From a virus: a DNA stretch of 62,098 bases. Every line of letters begins with the position of its first letter. Positions within the stretch are counted from its first letter, which is position 1. The notes under the pieces were generated by a model. The model had not been told where the DNA came from. It worked only from the letters and a program-made list of their open reading frames with translations, and did no database searches. The translations under genes and the position numbers were made by a program. Positions 32,833 through 42,705 of the stretch are shown one piece after another. The stretch covers positions 1-62,098 of the IMG/VR virus record IMGVR_UViG_3300046777_000588. One strand, 5' to 3'.

Positions 32833-35800
32833 ATGTTTGTCTCGCAAATCTTCGATGAATGCGCTGAAATTTTAGGAACGACAGACGAAAATAAAGTCTT
32901 TCGTAAAATTCAGCAAGCCGTCCAGACTCTACTTGAATCTGGACATTGGACTCACGCAACGGCTGAAGTTGATGTATGCACTGGCTGGGATCGTTGCAGC
33001 CTTGCGCTTCCGCGAGGCGTTGATGTTCCTCTAGCTGTAAACATTGATGGTTCTCCTACATACTTCCGTAATCGTTTATTTCAATACCATGTAAATAAAG
33101 GCGGAATGTTTAATTCCGTTGAATGGGCTTGGGATGATCGCGGATATGTTGCGACACTCATGGACATCATTCAGCCTTCACAGCTTATTGCTGTAGCTGA
33201 AAGCAACAATGATGTTGGCAAGAAGATTCGCGTTCTTGGTCTTGACCAGAATAATCGCAATCTTCGCTCGCAGATGCCAAATGGGGCTGGTGTTGACGGA
33301 ATATTGATACCCATTCATTCACAGCAAGATTTCCAATATGGCACGATTGCGCCTGATGATGCAACAATTGCAACACGCAATGTCTCTATCACTCCTATTA
33401 AAAATTTTACGACTACAACTCCTCATGGTCTTTCATCGGGCCAAGGAATGTCTGCTAGACTTATTTCTGGCACTATTCCGATTCCGCTGAGTGATGGTCA
33501 GACATATTATATTGGAGTAATTGACGCATATACTGTTCAGTTATTCAATGATTCTTTAAATGCACAAGCATTGCAATATCCAATCTCATTGCAATCTATT
33601 GTCGGATTTGGGTCAATGCAGTTGCAAGATCGCAGGAATGCAAGCGTAGTAACTTCAATGGAATTTGCATCTGCTCCAACATTTGCAATTAACTCGCCAA
33701 ATGAAGTTGTATTTCCAAATACTCCTCTTCCCGCGCCACTAGAAGCAGACAAGACATACTTTGCTCAACCAATTGATTCAACTCATCTGAACATATTTTC
33801 GAGTCTTTCTGATGCTCAGAATAACACGAATCCAATTTATACTACTGGTTCAACAAGTCCAATAGACATTGATATTCGTAAGGAAATTGTTCCAGAAACA
33901 AAGCTGGTTTTTTCTGTCAAACATTATTTTAATGATGGAGACCAAGTTCAAGCATTCACATCTGGTGGAACATTGCCGCAACCATTGATTGCCAATCAGA
34001 ATTACTTTGTAAATGTCATTGATGACTTTTCTGTTTCACTGCATGAAAATCAAGCCGATGCGCTTGCATCATCCCCGACAAACTTTGTTAATCCGATTAA
34101 GCTAATTACTGCTGGTGCAGGGACAAACTCTCTTGTTAAGCTGATTCAAGCAACATCTACAGTTGGAACAACAAGTCAAATCACGGCCCAAGGACTTTCT
34201 ATTGGAACACCATCTGGTTCTGGAGCAAATTTCCAAGCTGTTGTTGTTGGTTCTGTGACTGAAGTGAATATTACTGCCGCTGGCGGTGGATATACAACGA
34301 CTCCCAATATAACATTCTCTGCTCCACCAACCCCGCCAGTTGGAAGCCCTATTACTCCAGTAACAGCGACTGGATATGCTGTTCGCAGTGCTATTAATAA
34401 TACGATTACTGGAATTGTAATCACGAATCCGGGCCTTGGATATTCAGCCCCTCCCTCGATTACAATTGATCCTCCTCCAGTAAATCCATCAATTTCAATA
34501 ACAAGGCTTACATCATCTGGAACTACAGCAACTTGCACAACTTTAAATCCACATGGTTTTACAAGTGGAAATGAAGTTACAATTGCTGGAGCATCGCCAA
34601 CTGGATACAATGGAACATATATTGTAAATTCCACTGGTCCTAATACATTTACATATACATTAAATGCTTCAGTTGGATATGATGTTGCTGTAACTTCTAT
34701 TACAAGCACAGGGACAACGGCTACAGTAACAACAACAATCAATCACGGATTTAGCAATGGTCAGAGTGTTCTTATTACTGGAGCAGTTCCAACAGAATAT
34801 AATGGTCAAGTAACAATTTCAACTGCTGGACCAGCGACAAATACATTTACATATACAGTTCAAAGTGGGCTTTTAAGTCCCGCAACTGGAACTATTAGTG
34901 TATTTTCTCGCCCAGCAACTGGAACAATGACTTGCGCGTTGAAGGCTGGAAGTCAAGCCGTAGCAACCGCAAATATAACCACATCATTTGTATCGCATTT
35001 CACTCTTATTTCTGGAGGTTCTGGATATACTGAACCCCCTCAAGTTAAAATTACTGGAGGAAACGGAAGCGGGGCAACTGCAACCGCCAATGTAAGTGCA
35101 GGAGTTGTTACTGGACTTAATCTGATAACATCTGGAACTGGGTATACATCTGTTCCAACAGTCACGATAACTCCATCAACTGGCGTATTTGTAAACTTTT
35201 CTTCTACTGGATCACTACCATCTCCACTTGTTTCTGGAACTGCATATCGTGCAGAAACTCCACTTAACACGCTTACTGGAACATTTACAGTAAAGAATGC
35301 AGATTTTAGTGATGTAAATATAACTTCAGCTCCAACTGGAACATTTTATGTTGTCCTTTCTCGTTCGTTTGGAGTTGATTTCACAAATAACTGGCTAGGT
35401 GATTTTACAAGCCTATCAACTGGTCAACAAATTTACTTTGGAACTGACTACTCGCTTCCAATAACTACTCCATCTATTGATAATGGTGTAACTCCAGCAT
35501 ATTTGAGCATTATATCAACATCGCTTGCTAAAGCATATTCAAATGTTGGTTTAACAACTCTTATCAACATTGATTCGTTTGGAACTGGTCAGACATATTA
35601 TGCAATTCGGACTCAAGTTTCACCATCGGTTGATTCTAACTTAATAAAGCCAATCAATACGGCATACTTGAGTGAAAATGAAGTTGTTCAATTTTCAACT
35701 TCTGGAACATTGCCAACTCCACTTCTTGCATCGACTGACTATACTATAAAAATTATTGGGGATTCTGTCCGTGTTTATAGTGGATCATCTCCAGTTGTTA

Positions 35801-36558
35801 TTACAAGCACAGGAATTGGTCAGTTGAGCCTAGACATCATTCGTAGCGTCAATGTCCAGCCATCTACAAGTATGGTTGCTACATCGTCGCTTTACGAGAC
35901 TGGAACTCAGCTTGTGGCTAGAGCAAATACTGGAGATGTTCTTCCGAATGGATTGCTTGCAAATACGAACTACTATGTTCGCAGGATTAATAATAATTCT
36001 TTCGAGCTTTACGACACGGCGGCTCACGCCATCAATCTTGCATCGACAACTGGGCGCAGGAACTACACAACATCTGGCAACTCTGTTTCATCCACATTCT
36101 TTGTTGATGCCATTTACGATCCAATCTTCGTTAAAAGCGTTGCTCATGTTGAGAAACCTATCACAGATGGATATGTAAGCCTTTACGCATGGGATTATGG
36201 CCGTAGCAATGACATGACCCTTATTGGGCAATATCACCCAACTGAAGTCAACCCAAGCTATCGTAGGATTCGCATTGGTAAACCTTGTGCATGGGCTAGG
36301 ATTATCTACAAAGTAACATCGCCTAGTATTTCTAGCGTGCATGACTTTATCCCTCTTGAGCAAGAAAGGGCGATCATTGCCGCTGTTCACGCTGTTGATT
36401 TGGAAGATAAGGACTTCGCTGATCAATCGGCTCGCTATTGGCAGATTGCTTTTGCTTATTTGAAAAACCAACAAGAATCTATTGATGGTCATGCAATGTC
36501 AGTCCCGCAGATTAATTCGATCACTTATGGCGATACGACTGACCCTGTAATGTGGTAA
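32833..36558 (+). CDS. Tail tube protein with large repeat insertion
   Basis: A 1241-aa protein. The first about 175 residues (SQIFDECAEILGTTDENKVF) and the last about 140 (SVHDFIPLEQERAIIAAVHA) look like the two halves of a T7 gp11-type tube/adaptor subunit. The roughly 900 residues between are repeats: LP-x-PL-x4-YY units near 210, 295, 377, 791, 956 and 1033; HGF-x-x-G-x-x-V units near 572 and 637; and GxGYxxxP units between about 480 and 780. The insertion would project from the tail and may bind the host. Confidence 0.72.
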   Translation: MFVSQIFDECAEILGTTDENKVFRKIQQAVQTLLESGHWTHATAEVDVCTGWDRCSLALPRGVDVPLAVNIDGSPTYFRNRLFQYHVNKGGMFNSVEWAWDDRGYVATLMDIIQPSQLIAVAESNNDVGKKIRVLGLDQNNRNLRSQMPNGAGVDGILIPIHSQQDFQYGTIAPDDATIATRNVSITPIKNFTTTTPHGLSSGQGMSARLISGTIPIPLSDGQTYYIGVIDAYTVQLFNDSLNAQALQYPISLQSIVGFGSMQLQDRRNASVVTSMEFASAPTFAINSPNEVVFPNTPLPAPLEADKTYFAQPIDSTHLNIFSSLSDAQNNTNPIYTTGSTSPIDIDIRKEIVPETKLVFSVKHYFNDGDQVQAFTSGGTLPQPLIANQNYFVNVIDDFSVSLHENQADALASSPTNFVNPIKLITAGAGTNSLVKLIQATSTVGTTSQITAQGLSIGTPSGSGANFQAVVVGSVTEVNITAAGGGYTTTPNITFSAPPTPPVGSPITPVTATGYAVRSAINNTITGIVITNPGLGYSAPPSITIDPPPVNPSISITRLTSSGTTATCTTLNPHGFTSGNEVTIAGASPTGYNGTYIVNSTGPNTFTYTLNASVGYDVAVTSITSTGTTATVTTTINHGFSNGQSVLITGAVPTEYNGQVTISTAGPATNTFTYTVQSGLLSPATGTISVFSRPATGTMTCALKAGSQAVATANITTSFVSHFTLISGGSGYTEPPQVKITGGNGSGATATANVSAGVVTGLNLITSGTGYTSVPTVTITPSTGVFVNFSSTGSLPSPLVSGTAYRAETPLNTLTGTFTVKNADFSDVNITSAPTGTFYVVLSRSFGVDFTNNWLGDFTSLSTGQQIYFGTDYSLPITTPSIDNGVTPAYLSIISTSLAKAYSNVGLTTLINIDSFGTGQTYYAIRTQVSPSVDSNLIKPINTAYLSENEVVQFSTSGTLPTPLLASTDYTIKIIGDSVRVYSGSSPVVITSTGIGQLSLDIIRSVNVQPSTSMVATSSLYETGTQLVARANTGDVLPNGLLANTNYYVRRINNNSFELYDTAAHAINLASTTGRRNYTTSGNSVSSTFFVDAIYDPIFVKSVAHVEKPITDGYVSLYAWDYGRSNDMTLIGQYHPTEVNPSYRRIRIGKPCAWARIIYKVTSPSISSVHDFIPLEQERAIIAAVHAVDLEDKDFADQSARYWQIAFAYLKNQQESIDGHAMSVPQINSITYGDTTDPVMW

Positions 36559-36562
36559 AAGC

Positions 36563-38665
36563 ATGAAATCTGCTCAAATCACCAAAGACAGGCAAGTTAA
36601 AACCAATGCTGGCTGGGTGCAGGGTGTTAATAGCGTCCGCAATCCTTGGTTTTTACAAGAGAATCAAGTGAAGTGGGCTGTAAATTGTCAGTTCCGTGGT
36701 GGCATTGCACAAACTAGGCCGGGACAAGCAATGCGCTTGTCGCTTCCTCCGGGTAATTTCCAAGGCGGAATCCTCTTTCTAGCCAACAAACAATATGCGG
36801 CTGCCACTGCAACAACATCAACTTTGATTTACGATGTAAATGGCAATGGAGTTGAAGCAGACGAAATCCCATACATTGTATTTGCTGTAAATGGCAAGGT
36901 ATATTGGAGTCCATTCCCATTAACTCAACCTGAATCATGGAAGCCATTCCAATTGTCGGGAATTTCACTTGATCCAAATGTAAAACAATTTGTTTTTGCT
37001 CTTGCAACTCAGTCTGCAAATGTATCAACAGGCGGAGATGTAAGCATCACTCCAGCGCATCGTGTTGTTTTCATTCAAGACGGGGTTTCTTCTCCCGCTT
37101 ATTGGGATGGCAGTAATACAACTGGCTTCCAATCATCTGAAATTCCAGTTGGGACATGGATGGCATTTTCTGGAAATCGACTTTGGATAGCCAACAAGAA
37201 TGTAGTTCTAGCTTCTGATTTGGGCGACCCTACTAGCTGGCAAGAACGCACAACTGGTGCTGGTCGAGGAGACTTTTCTTTTACTAGGCCAGTTACCGCA
37301 ATGGTAAATTATGTTGGTCAAAACAACGACCAGAAATTGTATGTTTTTACAGATAGGGAAACATACGCCCTAGCAAGTGGAATCTACGATAGATCAACAT
37401 GGGCAAATACTGCTAACTTTCAAACAACCTTGTTCCCAACTGTTGGATGTGTAGCTGGAAAATCAATCGCATTCCAAGCAGGTCAAATGTGGTGGTTTTC
37501 GCAAGGTGGATTGGTTTCTGCTGATGTCGCTGGCAACGCTTACCTGTCCTCTCAAGTTCTATACAAAGACCTAGAAATGGTGCGAGCAAAAGCATACATG
37601 GCTGGAGATCAGTCTGGAATTTGCGCTACATCATTTGAGAATTATCTACTTTATTCTATTCCTTACCTTGAGCCTCTAAATTCAGCAACGATGGTTATGG
37701 ATTGGGCGGTTGCCGCTGAATTTGGCTCGCAAAGGCAACCAGCTTGGTGCGGTGTCTGGACTGGAACAAGGCCCGTAGAATGGACTACTGGGATTGTTAA
37801 TGGTCAGCCTCGATGCTTTCATTTTAGCGTGGATTATTCGCCAACAAATGATGGCTCCTACAACTCGCTTTGGGAGTCATTCACACCAAGTAGAGCTGAT
37901 TCGTATTTGAGCATCAATGCTGACGGAACAACGACTCAACTTTTTAATAGAATTTATTCTCAAGTTGAAACCGCATTGCTTGGTGACACCATGGATTACA
38001 AGCAATTCATCTATGCTGAACTTGAGTGTTGCGAGATTGGCGGAACTGTTGATGTGAATGTTTCCTATCGAGGTAGCAAGGGGCAGTATCAAGGAATACT
38101 TAAAACACGATTGCTTGCTGTTACTGAAGATTACCAATGGATGGATACTCCATACGAAGCTGAAATCAAAAAGCTAGGTCTTCTTAATTCTCAATATCGC
38201 CGACTGATTACTGAATCTGCGTCCAGAAATGCAACATCGGTGACTTGCGAATCACATTTGACAACGGACATTGACAAGGGATTTTCTTTGCTAGTTGAAT
38301 GGTGTGGAGAGTTTGGAGTAGAAGTCGTTCGTATGTTCCAAGACCCGTGGAGCGAGCGTTCAACTGGTGTTCCGCAAGCGGACGAAACAAAGTCTTGCGT
38401 TCTTGCTCAAGATGGACAAACGCTGACTATTGATTTGCTTCCTAGCCCGTATGACACGCCACAACCAGATCAAAAATCTTGGTATGCTAAAGTGTATCGA
38501 ACTGTGACATTGACCTGCCCTTCATCTCCGTCAATCTCAGCTACGGCAGCGGCATCATTCCTTTCAACTGTTTCGTTTTCTCACGCTGAAGAACAAGCTG
38601 GAATACTTGCAGAACAAGCCGCAAACGCAGCGGCGCAGCAGTATCGCATTCAACATCCTTGTTAA
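36563..38665 (+). CDS. Tail nozzle/stabilisation protein
   Basis: A 700-aa beta-rich protein that follows the tube gene, the order of T7 gp11-gp12 and P22 gp4-gp10. Repeated blade-like segments such as QKLYVFTDRETYALASG, RVVFIQDGVSSPAYWDG and GNRLWIANKNVVLASDLGD fit a beta-propeller nozzle closing the tail tip. The C-terminus is Ala-rich. The call comes from order, size and fold-like pattern rather than an obvious motif. Confidence 0.72.
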   Translation: MKSAQITKDRQVKTNAGWVQGVNSVRNPWFLQENQVKWAVNCQFRGGIAQTRPGQAMRLSLPPGNFQGGILFLANKQYAAATATTSTLIYDVNGNGVEADEIPYIVFAVNGKVYWSPFPLTQPESWKPFQLSGISLDPNVKQFVFALATQSANVSTGGDVSITPAHRVVFIQDGVSSPAYWDGSNTTGFQSSEIPVGTWMAFSGNRLWIANKNVVLASDLGDPTSWQERTTGAGRGDFSFTRPVTAMVNYVGQNNDQKLYVFTDRETYALASGIYDRSTWANTANFQTTLFPTVGCVAGKSIAFQAGQMWWFSQGGLVSADVAGNAYLSSQVLYKDLEMVRAKAYMAGDQSGICATSFENYLLYSIPYLEPLNSATMVMDWAVAAEFGSQRQPAWCGVWTGTRPVEWTTGIVNGQPRCFHFSVDYSPTNDGSYNSLWESFTPSRADSYLSINADGTTTQLFNRIYSQVETALLGDTMDYKQFIYAELECCEIGGTVDVNVSYRGSKGQYQGILKTRLLAVTEDYQWMDTPYEAEIKKLGLLNSQYRRLITESASRNATSVTCESHLTTDIDKGFSLLVEWCGEFGVEVVRMFQDPWSERSTGVPQADETKSCVLAQDGQTLTIDLLPSPYDTPQPDQKSWYAKVYRTVTLTCPSSPSISATAAASFLSTVSFSHAEEQAGILAEQAANAAAQQYRIQHPC

Positions 38666-38666
38666 T

Positions 38667-38921
38667 ATGCCATCTATCATTGACGCATCTGTAGCTATTA
38701 CTGAATTCCCAAATCGGTTTGTAACTCCTTTTAAGGACGATCCCGTTGTTCCACTTTATTCATCTATTCCAATACCAATCGACACAGAGAATTGTTTGCC
38801 TTGCGTTGTGTGTGGAAATCTTGCTACAAGAAATAAAGCAATCCAGCAACAAGCTGAAAGATTCAAAAACTATATTCCTACTGAATTGAGTGGAAACGAA
38901 ATTGTAGTAGGATCAAATTAA
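38667..38921 (+). CDS. Small hypothetical protein
   Basis: An 84-aa protein (MPSIIDASVAITEFPNRF) with a central CLPCVVC cysteine cluster that could bind a metal. The start at 38667 follows a TAAT spacer immediately after the nozzle stop; a longer frame beginning at 38607 would lie inside the nozzle gene. Confidence 0.6.
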   Translation: MPSIIDASVAITEFPNRFVTPFKDDPVVPLYSSIPIPIDTENCLPCVVCGNLATRNKAIQQQAERFKNYIPTELSGNEIVVGSN

Positions 38922-38926
38922 TAAAT

Positions 38927-39316
38927 ATGAAAACCAGAATCGACTATCGACTCATCCCTAAAGACTCATTTGAATTTGGAAACCTACAAGACTTCGCTGA
39001 ATCGTTTGACCACAAAATTGTCGAACACCCTAATGTCAATGTTTACGCTCATTATCGGAATGGCGAGTTGTTTGGCTATTCTGATCATGTTTTCCTTCCT
39101 ACTGTCTATCCAGCTTTTCACCCGGCTCATACAAGGCCGCAGGATGTAATCCAAGTAATGAGCGATTGGCGCGCTCACGCTCAACTTTCTGGTGGCCTTG
39201 GATACATTGGTGTTCCACTTATTGATGATCGTCCTAAGTTCACAAATGAAGTTATGAATAAATTAGGATTGACTAAAATGAATAGGGAGATTTATAGTTA
39301 CGATTCATTGACTTAA
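38927..39316 (+). CDS. Hypothetical protein of the ejection block
   Basis: A 129-aa protein (MKTRIDYRLIPKDSFEFG) with mixed alpha/beta character, including VFLPTVYPAFHP and a GGLGYIGVPLID stretch. Similar-sized proteins before internal virion genes in other podophages resemble acyltransferase folds, but I see no decisive motif, so no function is assigned. Confidence 0.6.
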   Translation: MKTRIDYRLIPKDSFEFGNLQDFAESFDHKIVEHPNVNVYAHYRNGELFGYSDHVFLPTVYPAFHPAHTRPQDVIQVMSDWRAHAQLSGGLGYIGVPLIDDRPKFTNEVMNKLGLTKMNREIYSYDSLT

Positions 39317-39317
39317 A

Positions 39318-40250
39318 ATGGGTGGAGCAAAAACAGTAAGCGCAGGAAAATACATTAAGCCACGCGATCCAGCGAGGGATGTTGCTGTCATGCAGATGAT
39401 GATGCAAGTTCAGAAGCAACAGCAGGATGAGCAAGCGGCAATGTTGAGCAAATATGCTCAAATGGCTCCACAAGTTCAAACATTTGATCCAAGAGAGATT
39501 TCGCAGGGGTCCGCAGAGCTTGGAATGGCAAATCTTGCTCAACAACGCGAGCTTGAAAAAATGACAAGCCCAGAAGCCGCCGCGATGCGCTTGTCTCAAT
39601 CAAAGCAAATGGAGCAACTTACAAGCCCAGAAAATGTTCGCCAATATATGAATGAGTATATGCGAACTCAAGGCTTGCCATCGCAGTATGCAACAGGTCT
39701 AGGCGATTCCACCATTGGCCGTGCGGCGATGTATGATCGTGCATTGGCGGCAAAGAAAGCATACGAGGAGAATCTTGCCGCGCAACAACAAGCGTATCTT
39801 GCTCAAACAGAAGCACCAGTTGGCGGTCTGTCTCCAGCGGCACTCATGGCTGCAAAACAAGCTGCACAAGCTCAAAATATTGCATCTGGAGAAGCATATA
39901 AACAAGCAATGCTTGGGACTGTTGGTCAATTTGGTCAAACTGGCGCAGATGTCGCTAATCGTCAATTTTCTACGCTTTCTAATTTACAGAATGCTATTCA
40001 GCAAAGTGATCTTGGAAGGCAGCAAGCTATGATTGATAGTTCTGCACAAAATGCCGCAGCTAAAAATGCAATGACAGGGGCATACATACAAGCTGGGGGT
40101 CAAGTTGCTTCATCTGCTATCAGTGCTATGGGAGGAATGGCTGGCGGCGGCGGCGGCGGATCAATTGCTGGATATGGCGGACAGCAATATATTCCAAAAA
40201 CATCTGCAACAGGAGGGCAATATTACGCTCCAAGTAGCGGAAGAATATAA
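39318..40250 (+). CDS. Internal virion (ejection) protein A
   Basis: A 310-aa Ala/Gln-rich helical protein starting MGGAKTVSAGKY, with a glycine-zipper C-terminus (GGMAGGGGGGSIAGYGG) that could insert into membranes. It fits the small internal/ejection proteins (T7 gp14-like) that extend the tail channel. The next gene is a clear paralogue, sharing the order MGGAK, AQTEAPVGGLSPAALMAA / AQTPAPIGGLDPATAIEA. Confidence 0.7.
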   Translation: MGGAKTVSAGKYIKPRDPARDVAVMQMMMQVQKQQQDEQAAMLSKYAQMAPQVQTFDPREISQGSAELGMANLAQQRELEKMTSPEAAAMRLSQSKQMEQLTSPENVRQYMNEYMRTQGLPSQYATGLGDSTIGRAAMYDRALAAKKAYEENLAAQQQAYLAQTEAPVGGLSPAALMAAKQAAQAQNIASGEAYKQAMLGTVGQFGQTGADVANRQFSTLSNLQNAIQQSDLGRQQAMIDSSAQNAAAKNAMTGAYIQAGGQVASSAISAMGGMAGGGGGGSIAGYGGQQYIPKTSATGGQYYAPSSGRI

Positions 40251-40253
40251 AAT

Positions 40254-41069
40254 ATGGGAGGAGCAAAAGCAAACACAGGCGGAATCAAGAGGCCAGAGGA
40301 TGCGCCAATGTATCAAATTATTGCCGCCAAACAAGGCGTTGGTCAGCAATACTTGCAGAATCAAGCACAACTTCTCCAAATGTATTCGCAGATGCCTCCA
40401 GCAACTCAGGCATTTGATTCTGGTCAAGTATCAAAAGAGGCATCAGAACTTGGAATTGAAAATACAATTCGCTCTCGTGAATTTGAAAGGCTAACCGATC
40501 CTTCCGCTTCAAGGATGCGTGGAGAAATGGGCAGCCGTGTTGCTGAGTTGACAAGCATGGAGGCAACTCAACGCAGCATGGATGAGTTGGCTAAAAAGCA
40601 GGGCTTGACTTCTGGATATTCTTCTGGAGCCGCAGGAACAATTAGGGCATCTGGAATGTATGATGCTGGAACGGAAGCTGGGCGGCAAGCTAGATTGCGA
40701 AATCTTGCGCTTCAGCAGGGATACTTGGCTCAAACTCCCGCTCCCATTGGTGGACTTGATCCTGCTACTGCGATTGAAGCTGAAATGGCGGCGAAAGCAG
40801 CTAATTTTCAAGCAATGCAACAATTCCAGCAAAATGTAATTACTGGTGGGCAGAGGCTGCAACAATCCACATCAGACTTCATCAATCAGAATCTTGGTGA
40901 ATTGGCTCAGGCTAATCAGACTGCCGCGCAAAACAAGAGGGCGCATGAGGAGGCACTGTATAAAGCTGCTGTCCAAACTGCCGCATCACAAAATGCAATG
41001 AGTGGTCAAATGATTGGTGCTGGAGGTGCTGTGGCTGGAGCCGCGCTAGGTGCTGCAATTATGATTTAA
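40254..41069 (+). CDS. Internal virion (ejection) protein B
   Basis: A 271-aa paralogue of the preceding gene: MGGAKANTGG start, LAQTPAPIGGLDPATAI in the centre, and a hydrophobic glycine-zipper end (GAGGAVAGAALGAAIMI). Tandem duplication has probably given two subunits of one ejected channel. Its TAA overlaps the next ATG (TAATG). Confidence 0.7.
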   Translation: MGGAKANTGGIKRPEDAPMYQIIAAKQGVGQQYLQNQAQLLQMYSQMPPATQAFDSGQVSKEASELGIENTIRSREFERLTDPSASRMRGEMGSRVAELTSMEATQRSMDELAKKQGLTSGYSSGAAGTIRASGMYDAGTEAGRQARLRNLALQQGYLAQTPAPIGGLDPATAIEAEMAAKAANFQAMQQFQQNVITGGQRLQQSTSDFINQNLGELAQANQTAAQNKRAHEEALYKAAVQTAASQNAMSGQMIGAGGAVAGAALGAAIMI

Positions 41070-41905
41070 TGAATAAAAACATAATAAATAAAACAATAAA
41101 TAGAATAAAAGAGTGGAACAAAAGATGGCCTAGAGCAGTTGTAATGTGGAGTGGAGGGAAAGACTCTACTGCATTACTTCATCTTATCCGATACGGAGCA
41201 GAAATTGAGATTCCTGTAATTCAGTATCGTCAGCCAAAATTCCGTGAGCGATATGCTTACTCTGATCAATTAATAAAGGAATGGGGATTGGAAGTATATG
41301 AATATCCTCCGATGAAGGTGTCATTGGCAGATGGCCCTGATGTCAATACTGGAGAGGTTCGCTTCGATATGCTGCATTACTTCCAATGGGGTCAGAATTG
41401 CGTTGTATTGTCTCTAGGAACAGAGAAGCCAAAGAATGGCGAGAAGTTTCTGTGTGGAGTTACGGACTTTTTACAACGACCTACTGGAACATTCAACTGG
41501 CCGTGGGGAGCAGTTTATATTGGAACAAAGTATGAAGATACTGACCTAATCAAAGGTCATGTTCCACTTGCTCAAGATATACGCATTGTTGATGGCGCGC
41601 CAGTGTCGCTATACCCAATGCGTGATTGGAGCGATGATGATATATTTGAGTATTTAGAGGAAAGCGGAGTTTCGGCTGATCCAACTCGATATGTTAAAGA
41701 AAATGGGAAATGGAAGAACAATCCAGACAAGTCACTCAATGCTGACTTCTACCCTACTTGTTTTAATTGCGTTAATCGCCATTTAGGTCGCCATGTTCAT
41801 TGTCCAAAACTAGACGCTACTATCACGAATATAAGCGAAATAGTTCCATACGAGGACATCGTTATTGATGATCTTGGATTCCGCCCTGTGGAATGGAAGA
41901 AGTAA
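41069..41905 (+). CDS. PP-loop ATPase (PAPS reductase/DndC-like)
   Basis: A 278-aa member of the adenine-nucleotide alpha-hydrolase group with PP-loop SGGKDST (28-34), the segment LYPMRDWSDDDIFEYLEESG as in PAPS reductase/CysD/DndC, and a C-terminal CFNC ... HVHCPK Cys cluster that could hold a metal or sulfur. It may activate sulfate, use sulfur, or modify nucleic acid; no other dnd genes are present. It is embedded in the ejection-protein block and overlaps the next gene by 13 bases. Confidence 0.8.
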   Translation: MNKNIINKTINRIKEWNKRWPRAVVMWSGGKDSTALLHLIRYGAEIEIPVIQYRQPKFRERYAYSDQLIKEWGLEVYEYPPMKVSLADGPDVNTGEVRFDMLHYFQWGQNCVVLSLGTEKPKNGEKFLCGVTDFLQRPTGTFNWPWGAVYIGTKYEDTDLIKGHVPLAQDIRIVDGAPVSLYPMRDWSDDDIFEYLEESGVSADPTRYVKENGKWKNNPDKSLNADFYPTCFNCVNRHLGRHVHCPKLDATITNISEIVPYEDIVIDDLGFRPVEWKK

Positions 41906-42189
41906 CAAGTGAAGACTGTATTTCTTGCGGTGCTTGCTGTGCTTACAAATGGTCTTGGCCGATTTTTAAGCGTGACAGATCGGATGCAGAAAAGATACCG
42001 AAAGAAATGCAACGAGGAGACTATCCTTTGATGAAGACAGAAAACAACCGATGCGTAGCCCTGCAAGGTGTTGTAGGAAATTGCGTATCATGCTCAATTT
42101 ATTTTGACAGACCAGACGCTTGTAGGCATTTTAAGCCGAATGGCGAACTCTGCCTTGAAGCAAGAAGCAAACTAAATATTAAAAATTAA
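41893..42189 (+). CDS. YkgJ-type Cys-cluster protein
   Basis: A 98-aa protein with the CxxCxxCC start (C9, C12, C15, C16 in DCISCGACCAYKW) and later CVSCSIYFDRPDACRHF, the pattern of the YkgJ/zinc-iron-chelating family. It overlaps the PP-loop gene and is probably its partner; an Fe-S or zinc role in sulfur chemistry is plausible but unproven. Confidence 0.8.
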   Translation: MEEVTSEDCISCGACCAYKWSWPIFKRDRSDAEKIPKEMQRGDYPLMKTENNRCVALQGVVGNCVSCSIYFDRPDACRHFKPNGELCLEARSKLNIKN

Positions 42190-42202
42190 AATACTGAATA
42201 AT

Positions 42203-42703
42203 ATGGGAGGAAAGAAACCATCAAAATCTAAACCTGAGCAACCCAAGCCCGATCCAATGATTCCCTTGATGGCTCAAATGCAAACTCAACAAAAAGAGCA
42301 AGCAGCCGCTGCCGCTGAAGCTCAACGACAAGCATTGACTCAACAACAAGCTCTCGCTGGACAACAAGCAGAACAAATGGGTGAGACTGCCGCTAAACAA
42401 CAACTCGCTCAAATGGGTTCTATGCAATCTATCCGTGATGCCAATGCACTTGCCGCCGCTCAACAAGCTCAAGCAACCGCTGGACAACAAGCAACTGGTG
42501 GTGGGTTTGATCTTGGCCGCGCTCGTGAAGAGTCCTTGGCTAATATGGGAGCAGTTGGAAGTGCTATTCCTCCTACCCCTGTTAATATTGCCGCTAATCC
42601 AGCATTGAGTGGCATGGCTAATCAAGGAGCTTATGGGACATCCAGACGCGCAAATATGTTTTCGCTTCCCTCATCTAGTGATTTGAGGTTTGGAGGAGCT
42701 TAA
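42203..42703 (+). CDS. Gln/Ala-rich internal protein
   Basis: A 166-aa protein, MGGKKPSKSKPEQPKPDP then a long Gln/Ala-rich helix and a Gly/Pro-rich tail. It is a third MGG-type member of the ejection block; composition suggests an extended helical internal virion protein. Confidence 0.65.
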   Translation: MGGKKPSKSKPEQPKPDPMIPLMAQMQTQQKEQAAAAAEAQRQALTQQQALAGQQAEQMGETAAKQQLAQMGSMQSIRDANALAAAQQAQATAGQQATGGGFDLGRAREESLANMGAVGSAIPPTPVNIAANPALSGMANQGAYGTSRRANMFSLPSSSDLRFGGA

Positions 42704-42705
42704 AA

